Shown here piece after piece: positions 1 to 8,015 of a stretch of DNA of 64,000 nt. Position 1 is the first letter of the stretch, and each line of letters starts with the position of its first letter. Source of the stretch: Sulfidibacter corallicola (lineage in GTDB: Bacteria > Acidobacteriota > Holophagae > Acanthopleuribacterales > Acanthopleuribacteraceae); contig NZ_CP071793.1 of NCBI RefSeq assembly GCF_017498545.1, positions 1,736,001 through 1,800,000 on the forward strand, read 5' to 3'. The notes below the pieces were generated by a model. It was not told the origin of the DNA, made no database searches, and saw only the letters and a program-made list of their open reading frames with translations. A program made the position numbers and the translations under genes.

Positions 1-1632
1 CGTGTTGAATCGAAACGCCTTACTGATCGCAATCCCACCCGGAGCGGCTGGGTCCGAAACGTACCAGCGACCATAATAGGGACCGTTCGATGGACTGGCG
101 CTTGGGTCGATCGTCAAGTTTACCGAAGCGTAACCCTGACCCTCGCCGGTACCCTGAAGGGTAACTTCGCGACGGGCGAAACCCGCTTGGGCGGGGATTT
201 GCGCGGTCACGCCCGGATCCTGGTCGTCGACAACCAGGACGGCGGCGGCGCCGCCAAGTCCCTGGGCAATCGCGACCGTAAAGTTGTCACTGCCGGCGAT
301 GGGTGGCTCCAATGCGATCGGTCTCGGTTCGAATCCGCCGGAGCCGGCCAACCCGATGCCTTCGATTTGGGGGACCCGGTCCGATTGGCTGTATAGGATG
401 ACTGGATCGAACGGGGCCGAACCGGCTTCGACCCGTGGATCGATCAAGGGACGCTTCAGGAAGGCGATCAGTGCGGCCCGCTCTTCCGCGGTCACGTTGT
501 TGCGCGGTCGAATGAACCCGGGCTTGTTCGGTGCGTCGAAATCACCGCCACGCAGGTAGAAATCGACGACGTCTTCGAGGGTTTCGAAGCGACCGGTATG
601 GAAATAAGGTGGTCGCAGGGCTACATTGCGCAGGCTAGGGGTGCGAAACTCGCCCAAATGATCGGGGTTCCCGGTTTCGCCAAATCGGCCGACATCTTCA
701 TCCGGAGGACGAATACCGATGAAGCGAAAGCCGTTGTCGGTGAGTGGCCCGCCCTCGTGGCATGCGTGACAGTTGTTTTCCACGAACACCTCCAGGCCCA
801 GTTGTTCCTGGGCGGTAAGCGGGGTGCCGCCCCGTAGGGCCACGTCCAGCGGGGTCTGGTCGGAGTACAGAATACGTTCATAGGTAGCGATGGCCATGGC
901 GATGCGCGCGGAGGTCACTTCGGCGGTGCCGAAGGCTTCCGAGAAGAGTTCCGGATAGGTGCGGTCGCCGATCCATGAATGCAAGGCGGCTGGCACGGCT
1001 TCTGCCAACGCCAACGGTCGGGCCGCGGCAATCCGCGTCACCACCTCGCCCCATTCACGGTTGACGTGACCCATTTCCACATCGCTTACCGGAGGGCCCA
1101 TGACCTGATTTTCCAGGGCGCCATTGCCCCGGATGAGGACTCTGCCGGTATCCGGATCGAAGAACCGGTTCCCGGCCCGTCCGTCCCAGAACAGGCTGTT
1201 GGCGTATGCGACATCGATGGACGGTGGTGTTTTTCGACCGGTGACTTGGGGTTCGCAACCGAAATGGGTGATGGTTCCGTAGGTCCCGTCGTCGAAGTGG
1301 AGCGAGACCCCGAGTGAGCCCACGACGTCGTCCTCGGTGCCCAAAAGATTGTCGGCGCCAGGATGGAAGGGTTTCGGAACGTCGCCGATCAGACGGGGAT
1401 CGCAGCCACCCGCGGAGGGCAGGTGACAGGTTCCGCAGGCAACGGTTCCGTTGGAAGAGAGTTGTTCATCCCAAAACAGGGCTTTACCCAAATAGGCCTT
1501 GGCCGGCGTAACCGGGTTTTCCTCGGGTTGGGGTGGGGGTGACAGGGGTGCGGGGGGCTCGTTCACGACTTGAGCCCCGAGAAACGATACACAGACATTG
1601 AAAAGGAACAAAAACGAAACGGCTCGATGCAT
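1..1632 (-). CDS. Di-heme cytochrome c peroxidase / MauG-like protein (3' end outside window)
   Basis: The frame is open for 544 codons from an ATG at 1632 to the left edge, so the C-terminus is missing. A short hydrophobic leader (MHRAVSFLFLFNVCVSFLGA) indicates export to the periplasm. Two c-type haem sites are visible in the same frame: CGTCH at about residues 66-70 and CHACH at 288-292, the spacing of bacterial di-haem peroxidases and MauG-like enzymes. Other family-like stretches are ALFWDEQLSSNG before the first haem and FRTPSLRNVALRPPYFHTG after the second. Family members reduce H2O2 or make radical protein modifications; the substrate here is unknown. After about residue 430 the protein continues into a beta-rich, Gly/Ala/Pro-rich extension beyond the usual peroxidase core. 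A GGAG lies 9 nt before the ATG. Confidence 0.85.
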   Translation of the reverse strand, partial: MHRAVSFLFLFNVCVSFLGAQVVNEPPAPLSPPPQPEENPVTPAKAYLGKALFWDEQLSSNGTVACGTCHLPSAGGCDPRLIGDVPKPFHPGADNLLGTEDDVVGSLGVSLHFDDGTYGTITHFGCEPQVTGRKTPPSIDVAYANSLFWDGRAGNRFFDPDTGRVLIRGNGALENQVMGPPVSDVEMGHVNREWGEVVTRIAAARPLALAEAVPAALHSWIGDRTYPELFSEAFGTAEVTSARIAMAIATYERILYSDQTPLDVALRGGTPLTAQEQLGLEVFVENNCHACHEGGPLTDNGFRFIGIRPPDEDVGRFGETGNPDHLGEFRTPSLRNVALRPPYFHTGRFETLEDVVDFYLRGGDFDAPNKPGFIRPRNNVTAEERAALIAFLKRPLIDPRVEAGSAPFDPVILYSQSDRVPQIEGIGLAGSGGFEPRPIALEPPIAGSDNFTVAIAQGLGGAAAVLVVDDQDPGVTAQIPAQAGFARREVTLQGTGEGQGYASVNLTIDPSASPSNGPYYGRWYVSDPAAPGGIAISKAFRFNT

Positions 1633-1841
1633 ACAAGGACACTCCAAAGGAAAAAATGCCTTTCTTCCATGGCAGATCACCAAACACGGGATTTGGTTGA
1701 AACGAGAAATGTATCGATGGGCACATTCAACCAAGATTTCCCCGTAACCGACGTGACCGGAAACAAAAAAGCGTATCTTTCAGGAATATTTCGCCCGCGA
1801 GGGTCGAGACACTTGCGCGTCCGAAATCCTGTGTTTCGCGT

Positions 1842-2490
1842 TCAGGCTTGTCCGGGGCGGATCGCCTGTTGGTAGATGCGGACATCGCCGTTGCAGCCTT
1901 CGAAAAGGCCCGGCTCGTTCACGGTTTGGTAGCACCCGATTAGCAGATCCCACATATTGCCATCCGCCGGGATGTCGGGGATCTCGACCGTGTCTTTCTG
2001 CATGCCGTCGATGTAGAGCGTGTATCGGTTGCCTTCCCGGACGCCCACCTGGTGGTACCAGGTATCGGCCGTCATGCTCGATGCCAGATCGTAGGTGATA
2101 CCGGACTGGGGGTTGCCACCGACATTGAAGCGGAGTTCCCGGTTCACGAATCCCAGGTATAACTGATCCGTTTGGAAGGGATTCCCCTTGGAGATCACCG
2201 CCTGATCCGCCCCGGCGGCGAGTGTGGACGCCGCCGGTTTGATCCGGACCGGTATGGTTATCCGCTTTGGGGTGCAGTTCCGCATCGTGAGCCACGGCGA
2301 CATAGTCCTGGCCTGCGGCGCCACGGAACTGCCTTCCTTGAACCATTGGTCCGGTGCAGTCGATCGTTGCCAGGTCCCGATCGAAGAAACCTTCCGAGTA
2401 GCGACCGTTCAGATCACGAGGACCTCGATCGAGCGCGAGAGGAAGAGCCTGCGTTTTCCCCTTGTAGGCAAACGCATAGATATAAGCGCA
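1842..2490 (-). pseudogene. Broken LamG / concanavalin A-like domain gene
   Basis: Reading on the minus strand, the piece at 1842-2270 gives a typical LamG C-terminal half: WYHQVGVREGNRYTLYIDGM, then GLFEGCNGDVRIYQQAI and a stop. The matching N-terminal half (GRQFRGAAGQDYVAVAHDAE) lies just upstream but in another frame, so a one-base shift near 2270 splits the domain. No plausible start codon remains and the upstream part ends at a palindrome and a transposase remnant. LamG domains are usually carbohydrate- or protein-binding modules of secreted proteins. I read this as a fragment of a longer secreted protein destroyed by a frameshift and IS activity. Confidence 0.7.
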
Positions 2491-2539
2491 ATAATTCCTT
2501 CAGATTAGAAGAAATCTGAAAAACGCGCGTGTGCCTACA
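2463..2539. repeat. Nested palindrome at transposase/LamG junction
   Basis: Outer arms TGTAGGCA (2463-2470) and TGCCTACA (2532-2539) enclose inner arms TTCAGATT (2499-2506) and AATCTGAA (2513-2520) with a 6-nt loop. It sits directly after the stop of the IS1634-type transposase remnant, so it may be part of that element's end or a termination hairpin. Confidence 0.5.
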
Positions 2540-3574
2540 GGTCTGGTGTCGATCGGGCGCACTCTGATATCTTCAAAACCGTTGGGGGTAAACGGGTTGA
2601 GAGCTTCTCGAGGAGCTCTTTTACCTCGGGGACCACCCGATTTAATCGAAAAAAACGATGCGTTTTCGTCTCGCACTCAGTGGCTTGGACCTTCTCCAAT
2701 TTATTCCGGATCTGAAACCAAGACTGGCCACTTTCACACTCGGCAACCCGCTCGATCAGCAGCGCCAGGACACAGATTTTGACGTGGGATTCGATCCGGT
2801 TGGGCAGCCAGTGGTAAAGTGGCGAGATTCGGATTTGGGATCGTTTCAACGATCGAAAACAACGCTCTATCGTCAACAGACTCTTGTATCCTTGTGCTGC
2901 TTCTTCCATGCTGAGGTGCTGGTCATTGGTCTGCAGGACCCACTTTCCGTCGTATCTCGCAGCTTCCCGGACCGCGCCCTTGTCGATGCGGAGGTTGTTC
3001 CGTGCATCGACAATGAGATAACGACCGTAACGTTGGGAAGCCCGCAGTTGGACCGCCCATTTGGCCACCGCGCTTTTGTTCTTGCGACCACCGAGCTTTT
3101 CCTCGAGGTCGGCCACCACTTCCGTACGGTGTGCGCGCTGGCGTTCGGCTTCTTTCGGGTTGTAGCAGACGATGTAACGATAATCCTGTATCCCGTCGCC
3201 GATCACTATTTCCTTGGCTTGGAGATTCTCGCTGATCACCTTGAACCGGCCGGGATGGGCGAGGACCTTCTTCTTGATTTCGGCGACGTTGGCCATGCGA
3301 CAGGCCAGCAGGTACCGCCCACAGGCTCGGGCCAGGGTTTTTCGATTCTCCTCGGAGTTCATGCCGGCGTCGGCGACGAGAATCGCGCGACCCAAGTTCC
3401 ACTGGCGGAGATCGGCTTTGATGGTTTCGAAGGTCGACACATCGGCGGTATTCCCTGGAAACACCCAACTTCGCACCGGGAACCCTTCACGAGTCACCGC
3501 AAGTGCCACGACGATCTGCGGGCTCCAATGACCCTCCTTGGACTTGCCGTACTTTGGAAACGCTAGGCTAAAAG
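2535..3574 (-). pseudogene. IS1634-family (IS4 superfamily) transposase, 5'-truncated
   Basis: About 346 residues of a DDE transposase remain. Diagnostic stretches are KYGKSKEGHWSPQIVVALAV, PVRSWVFPGNTADVSTFE, ILVADAGMNSEENR (a catalytic Asp region) and YDGKWVLQTNDQHLSMEE (catalytic Glu region). IS1634-type transposases are usually 450-600 residues, so the N-terminal part is missing. The open frame continues upstream to 3671 but that extension is read out of the terminal repeat and interior of the neighbouring ISL3 element, whose end (3575) cuts the gene exactly here. The missing 5' part is not found beyond the other end of the ISL3 element (5103 onward), so a deletion must have followed or accompanied insertion. 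Confidence 0.85.
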
Positions 3575-3600
3575 GGGGTCTTCCGCAATTTTGGTGAACG
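3575..3600. repeat. ISL3 left terminal inverted repeat
   Basis: Twenty-six bases identical in reverse complement to 5077-5102. It interrupts the IS1634-type transposase reading frame on the minus strand. Confidence 0.9.
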
Positions 3601-3697
3601 GAAGGTAGATGATTCGCCTTCAGCACTTTGGCGTGACTTATGCCTCTATCTACTTTGTTTCTGAATGGCATACAGGTACTTTTGGAAGGTGGTCGTC

Positions 3698-5000
3698 ATG
3701 ATGCCCTTCTCCATTTTACCCACTGGAACCGATATTCGAGTGCTTTGTCTGTCCTATAGTGTTCGCGGTATCGAGATCCACTGCAAAAGCCCATGCACCG
3801 GCGACGCCTGCCCACGCTGCGGACGGGTTTCCCGTCGAATTCACAGTCGCTATGAGCGAATCGTTTGGGATGGTGCCTGGCAAGCCGTGGCAGTGGCGCT
3901 CATCCTTAAGGTTCGAAAGTTCTTTTGCGACAATCCCAAGTGCCCACGAATGGTCTTCTCTGATTCTTTTCCCGAAACTGCTCCGCCCTACTGTCGACGA
4001 ACTCAAAGGTTAACCTCCCAGCTTCTCGACCTCGGTTTGGCCCTCGGTGGTGAAGCGGGATCTCGTCTCGCTCGAAAACTAGGGCTCGATTGGAGTGCAG
4101 ACACATTGCTTCGTGTCATTCGCCATACTGAAATCCCGCCATTGGACAGGGTCCGCGTTCTTGGGGTCGATGATTTCGCATTTCGACGAGGACAGCGGTA
4201 CGGTACGATTTTGGTCGACCTCGAACGACACAAACCTGTCGATCTTCTCGAGGATCGGGGAGCTGCCAACCTCAGCGATTGGCTTCAAACCCATCCCGGT
4301 GTCGAGATAATAAGCCGCGATCGCTGGCGTCCCTATGCGAACGCCGCCACTACAAGCGCTCCGAAAGCGATTCAAGTCGTCGACCGTTGGCACTTGCGGA
4401 AAAATCTTACCGAGTTGCTTGAAAGGCTGGTCCAATGATCGGGACAATCGCTTGCCGATGCTTTTCGGTCAAGAATCGGTCCGGTGTCCGGGTCGAGTCA
4501 GGAGCCACAGGGTAAAGACTCAGAGGTCCAATTGATAATGCCATCAAACGAACCAGAGAAGGTCGGCCGGCGCTTTCAAAATACCGAAAGACACTATCGT
4601 GACATCCAAGCCCTGAAAGCCAAAGGATTAGGCATCCGAGCAATTTGTCGGACCCAGCGCCTTGGTCGAAACACGGTAAGGAAGTATTTCTACATGGAGA
4701 ACCCACCTGTGCGATCGGCAACCCGTACAGGGACATCTCTTTTGGACGGTTTCAAGGAGTACTTGTGGCAGCGATGGTTAGAGGGCTGCCACAATGCTTC
4801 AGCCCTCTGGAAAGAAATCACGGCCAGGGGCTTTCGTGGGTCTCGTGCAACAGTAAGGGCATATCTCACCCATTATTGAATTGGCGTGGAGCAATGGGCA
4901 GACGGAAGGTCAGGTGAATCGTCTGAAGAAAATCAAACGCGATATGTATGGAAGAGCGAAATTTGATTTGTTGCGAATTCGGGTACTGTCTGGCATTTGA
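3698..5000 (+). pseudogene. ISL3-family transposase with nonsense codon and frameshift/deletion
   Basis: The likely start is the ATG at 3698 (MMPFSILPTG). An N-terminal zinc-binding region (CTGDACPRCGRVSRRIHSRY, then FFCDNPKCPR) is followed by the DDE core: VLGVDDFAFRRGQRYGTILV, EIISRDRWRPYANAA and VVDRWHLRKNLTELLER. An in-frame TGA at 4436-4438 interrupts it. The same frame then runs on to 4879 with the helix-turn-helix insert typical of long ISL3 transposases (LGIRAICRTQRLGRNTVRKY and TGTSLLDGFKEYLWQRWLEG). The C-terminal end (NGQTEGQVNRLKKIKRDMYG) is present in another frame and stops at 4998-5000. At least two lesions plus a missing stretch make it non-functional unless the TGA is read through. 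Confidence 0.85.
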
Positions 5001-5076
5001 CCGGCGCAGAAACCACCAGATTCGCCAGGTCAAGGTCTGTCAGAAAATTTCCCCCAGAAGAAGCATGCCTGGGGAG

Positions 5077-5102
5077 CGTTCACCAAAATTGCGGAAGACC
5101 CC
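5077..5102. repeat. ISL3 right terminal inverted repeat
   Basis: Perfect 26-base partner of 3575-3600. Confidence 0.9.
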
Positions 5103-5144
5103 ACTTAGGGAAGCGTCCACACACAACAGGCAAGTCACCATTTT

Positions 5145-6437
5145 TCACTTCACTACCTCCAACCCCAAGTACTCCTGAAACTCCTCCTCTGAGTGGGTTT
5201 CTATGAACACCAAAAAATTCGCATCCACCACAACAAGCTCGCCATTACTGAAATCGAAAATCAGAGGCTGCAGCTTATGTCGAAATTGAACCTTACCCAC
5301 TTGATTAAGGGCTTGAAGGACATTATTGTGCTGAAGCGTTTCACTCGATGGATGCATGGCGCGGATACGGTGGAAAAGGTTGTTTGGACGAAGTCCCCGA
5401 CGAAGTTCCTGAATAGGAGATGTAACTACTGTATAGCAAATCCACTTGTACATCTCTAACTGGGTTACACCTAGCCCTTCGGCAAACTTAGTAAGGAAAT
5501 TTCGATAACGGGCAGCTTGCTCATCTGCAACTGACCGCAACATCGTTCGCACGTCCTCCTCGGTTCCGATCGATTCGTTCTCTTCCTGAGTTTTCCAGAT
5601 TTTATGCTTCTCGCACAGGCGATAACAGATTTCTTGAAGCAACCCAATAGTACCTTGGCAACCCTTAACCAAAACCTCCTTCACTGGTTTCGGAAAGGTT
5701 ACATTTAGCAAAGACTCGCCCTCCTCAATCACTTTGTGAAGGTAGCAAGCCTCCCAATGATCCGCATTAATGGTTGCGATACGCCCAGAAAGGTCTCCGT
5801 TGTAAATGGTTAGCTTATTCGTTTCAAGCCACACACCGACGATAATAAAAGTAAAATTAGATACTTCGTGGAATAGTTTGAGGTCAAATGCGATTGCTTG
5901 CTGTACGTTTTCATCTAGATAATGAAAGTCTTCGACAACAATGTACCGCTCGAATCCTGCAATTTCTAGTACACGAACCACGTCGTTGGCATCTTCCGGA
6001 TCAATTTCAAAATCCGTTGTCTCCATTTTATTTTCACGAGTCTTCTCGTGTTCCCCCCCAGCACTCACCGACCCTTTGCTGAAAAAAGGTACTGAAACCC
6101 CTGCAGTGAGCTTCGCAAGTAGTTTTCGCTTACCACCAAGAGTGACTGAATTACTCACTTCGCACTTCACACCTGCATGTTTGAGAAGCATTTCATATAA
6201 TGAGGCTTTCGTAGAATCACGCGATGACTGAATTACAATGTAGTCTTTCTCTTCAAGGTGGTATTTTCTTAAGCAGGTCTTTCCCTGTTTCGATGCACCA
6301 TGAATAACGATATGTTTGTCACGAGTAATATCATTAAGGAATCGATCATCAATCCCTTCACGCTCGACATAGGTTTTTGGTACTTCCCGAGCCGTTCCAA
6401 ATACGTTTTTAAGGTCATTGATTTGTTCAGCAGCCAT
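5145..6437 (-). CDS. P-loop ATPase of unknown role (AT-rich, island gene)
   Basis: A 430-residue protein. AGGAGGT followed by AAGTG places the start at ATG 6437; a GTG one codon earlier is too close to the Shine-Dalgarno. It shows Walker A GASKQGKT at residues 47-54, preceded by DKHIVIH, and a Walker B-like strand YIVVEDFHYL near residue 170, then FTFIIVGVWLETNKL, a sensor-like strand. It has no signal peptide or membrane segment, so it is probably cytoplasmic. The second half is probably helical with no domain I recognise. Base composition is clearly more AT-rich than the flanking chromosome and it lies between two IS elements, both signs of horizontal transfer. Single large ATPases in such islands are often anti-phage factors, but nothing in the sequence proves that. 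It appears intact and monocistronic. Confidence 0.8.
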   Translation of the reverse strand: MAAEQINDLKNVFGTAREVPKTYVEREGIDDRFLNDITRDKHIVIHGASKQGKTCLRKYHLEEKDYIVIQSSRDSTKASLYEMLLKHAGVKCEVSNSVTLGGKRKLLAKLTAGVSVPFFSKGSVSAGGEHEKTRENKMETTDFEIDPEDANDVVRVLEIAGFERYIVVEDFHYLDENVQQAIAFDLKLFHEVSNFTFIIVGVWLETNKLTIYNGDLSGRIATINADHWEACYLHKVIEEGESLLNVTFPKPVKEVLVKGCQGTIGLLQEICYRLCEKHKIWKTQEENESIGTEEDVRTMLRSVADEQAARYRNFLTKFAEGLGVTQLEMYKWICYTVVTSPIQELRRGLRPNNLFHRIRAMHPSSETLQHNNVLQALNQVGKVQFRHKLQPLIFDFSNGELVVVDANFLVFIETHSEEEFQEYLGLEVVK

Positions 6438-7083
6438 CACTTACCTCCTATTGCACCCTTGACATATTCAGTTCGTACAAATCGTTTCAATCTAAACCTT
6501 GAAACAGTAACTTATGGATTCAAGATCGTTCCCATAATCGAAACTTTCTATAGGCTTTTTAGAATAACTGAGTTTCTACCCAAAATAAAGCAATAAATTG
6601 GATATGACTGATTATGAACTCTAATAAATATAGATAATCATAGTTATGCCTAACGAAAAACGATCTCGCATAGGTGTTCTCACCAAAGAAATTCCGTCCG
6701 GCATCAGGTTGCCAATTGGCCTAATAAAACGTGAGCAAATAAACTCAGACGGAACCATTTGTAGTGACGACCGGCAACCTACCCTACCCAATCGATTCTC
6801 AAAATTCACGACAACCACCGAAAAGAGCCACCAAACCAAACACTGGCCACAGTCCGAAGGTGGCTGTGTAGACCATCGAGCTCAGGAAATTTCCCAAGGA
6901 AAAAACCATCGATGCACAGAATCCTGGGCTCTCGGATAACTCATGACCTCTTGGATACGAATTGGTATTTCCTGCAGACAGTTTAAGTTTTGGCCCCTCT
7001 TCCTTTACTCGAATGGGACCCGACGCGCAGCCTCGTGTGGTGGTGACCGTTCCTGGTCAGTGGTAACTGGGTCGAGCCCCCTA
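6438..7083. other. AT-rich spacer, no supported gene
   Basis: Upstream of the ATPase gene the first 220 bases are very AT-rich and probably hold its promoter. A 97-codon frame at 6646-6939 (+) lacks a ribosome binding site and resembles nothing I know, so I do not call it. The rest looks like decayed sequence. Confidence 0.5.
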
Positions 7084-7148
7084 CCCTAATGTGAAAACAC
7101 CTTGATTGCGGCTCAAACGCCCGCGATCGAGGTATTTTCACACTAGGG
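7084..7148 (-). repeat. 28-bp imperfect inverted repeat (long hairpin)
   Basis: Arms 7084-7111 and 7121-7148 match at 24 of 28 positions with a 9-nt loop. Read as minus-strand RNA, two of the four differences become G-U pairs. It overlaps the stop codon of the gene fragment at 7143-7258, so it could have been its terminator or part of a small palindromic element. Confidence 0.6.
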
Positions 7149-7258
7149 CGGAGGGTACGTCGTCGCCACCCAGATACGATGGACATCCGCGTAGTCAAAG
7201 AGGTCCGACATTGCGTCGTTGAACTCGACATTATTAATCACTTCGCCAAAAGCAAACA
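7143..7258 (-). pseudogene. C-terminal fragment of a gene cut by IS66
   Basis: On the minus strand a clean frame reads LFAFGEVINNVEFNDAMSDL, then FDYADVHRIWVATTYPPP and a TAG stop at 7143-7145. The frame begins exactly at the IS66 left end (7259) and has no start of its own. The residue composition looks like real protein, but I cannot assign a family. The upstream part of the gene is not on the far side of the IS element. Confidence 0.55.
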
Positions 7259-7337
7259 GTAAGCGCTTAATCCGTCGCGGGTAGGCACTGTGAAGCGGGA
7301 TTGAGATAGTGAGGCATCTCAAAACGGAGGTGTTCCC

Positions 7338-7616
7338 ATGCGTAATCTATCTGAAGCTCGTGCCCAGAAACGGGAGCTGTGGCAGGCACGCATTGAAGAC
7401 TGGCAGGCGTCTGGATTAAATCAGTCGGCCTACTGCCGTCAACAGGGCTTGGCGCTGCCGCAATTTCAATATTGGAAGCGACGCATTTCTGAAACCGAGC
7501 CTCGTCGCGGACTTCGGCTCGTCCCCATCAAAATGGGAAAAGAATCCAGCGCCGCCTCGGAGAGTCGAGAACCCATCCGCCTCCACGCTCACGGCTACAC
7601 CCTTGATACGCACTGA
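7338..7616 (+). CDS. tnpA: IS66 accessory protein TnpA
   Basis: A 92-residue protein with the helix-turn-helix pattern of IS66 TnpA: KRELWQARIEDWQASGLNQS then AYCRQQGLALPQFQYWKRR. A GGAGG lies 7-11 nt before the ATG. In IS66 elements TnpA is needed for transposition along with TnpB and TnpC, though its exact role is unsettled. Its 3' end overlaps the tnpB start by 14 nt, consistent with translational coupling. Confidence 0.9.
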   Translation: MRNLSEARAQKRELWQARIEDWQASGLNQSAYCRQQGLALPQFQYWKRRISETEPRRGLRLVPIKMGKESSAASESREPIRLHAHGYTLDTH

Positions 7617-7944
7617 CGCTCGCGTGTTTCTGGCGCTGGATGCCGCCGATATGCGCAAAGCGATCAACGGGCTTGCCCTGTTGGTCGAGCAGGAGCTCGG
7701 GGGACAGCTCTTTTCCGGTGATCTATTCGTGTTCAGCAACCGCAGTCGCACGCTCGTGAAGATTCTCTACTGGTCGCCCTCTGGCTTTTGCCTGTGGATG
7801 AAGCGGCTGGAAGCTCAGCGGTTTCGTTGGCCCGCCAACGAACTCGAGGTCCTTCAAATCGGCCAGCGCGAACTCACCTGGCTGCTGGAGGGTTTGGATA
7901 TCCACCAGGCCCACGAAACCTTGCAGTATACGACATGCACCTAA
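7603..7944 (+). CDS. tnpB: IS66 accessory protein TnpB (IS66 Orf2)
   Basis: A 113-residue protein of normal family length, with the IS66 Orf2 signature DAADMRKAINGLALLVEQEL, LFVFSNRSRTLVKILYW and SGFCLWMKRLEAQRFRWP. Translation probably begins at a TTG (7603) inside the end of tnpA, which implies coupling. It is required with TnpA and TnpC for IS66 movement. It ends 71 nt before tnpC. Confidence 0.9.
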   Translation: MIRTDARVFLALDAADMRKAINGLALLVEQELGGQLFSGDLFVFSNRSRTLVKILYWSPSGFCLWMKRLEAQRFRWPANELEVLQIGQRELTWLLEGLDIHQAHETLQYTTCT

Positions 7945-8015
7945 TCCGGAGATCAAGGCCTTGGATCACCAACGTAGCCTACTGGTTTTTAGTAGGTTGT
8001 GCTAGGCTAAGGATC

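Larger units (their letters stand above)
3575..5102. mobile_element. ISL3-family insertion sequence, complete ends, inactive transposase
   Basis: The element is bounded by perfect 26-bp inverted repeats (3575-3600 and 5077-5102), whose outer end GGGGTCTTCCGCAATTTTGG is ISL3-like, and contains an ISL3-type transposase reading frame. The 8 bp outside each end (3567-3574 and 5103-5110) do not match, so no target duplication survives. At 1528 bp it is a normal size or slightly short for the long-transposase ISL3 subgroup, consistent with internal loss of coding sequence. Confidence 0.85.

Noticed and set aside
4436..4438. TGA in the ISL3 transposase, with TGA at 21585 and TAG near 49055, as evidence of stop-codon recoding
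   Set aside because: All three are in genes with other lesions (frameshift, deletion, missing ends), so ordinary pseudogene decay explains them.
4484..4879. Separate IS21-like helix-turn-helix protein
   Set aside because: It is in the same frame as the upstream ISL3 transposase after the TGA and matches the helix-turn-helix insert of long ISL3 transposases.
6646..6939. 97-residue protein downstream of IS remnants
   Set aside because: No ribosome site, no recognisable family and low-complexity C-terminus; not distinguishable from chance.
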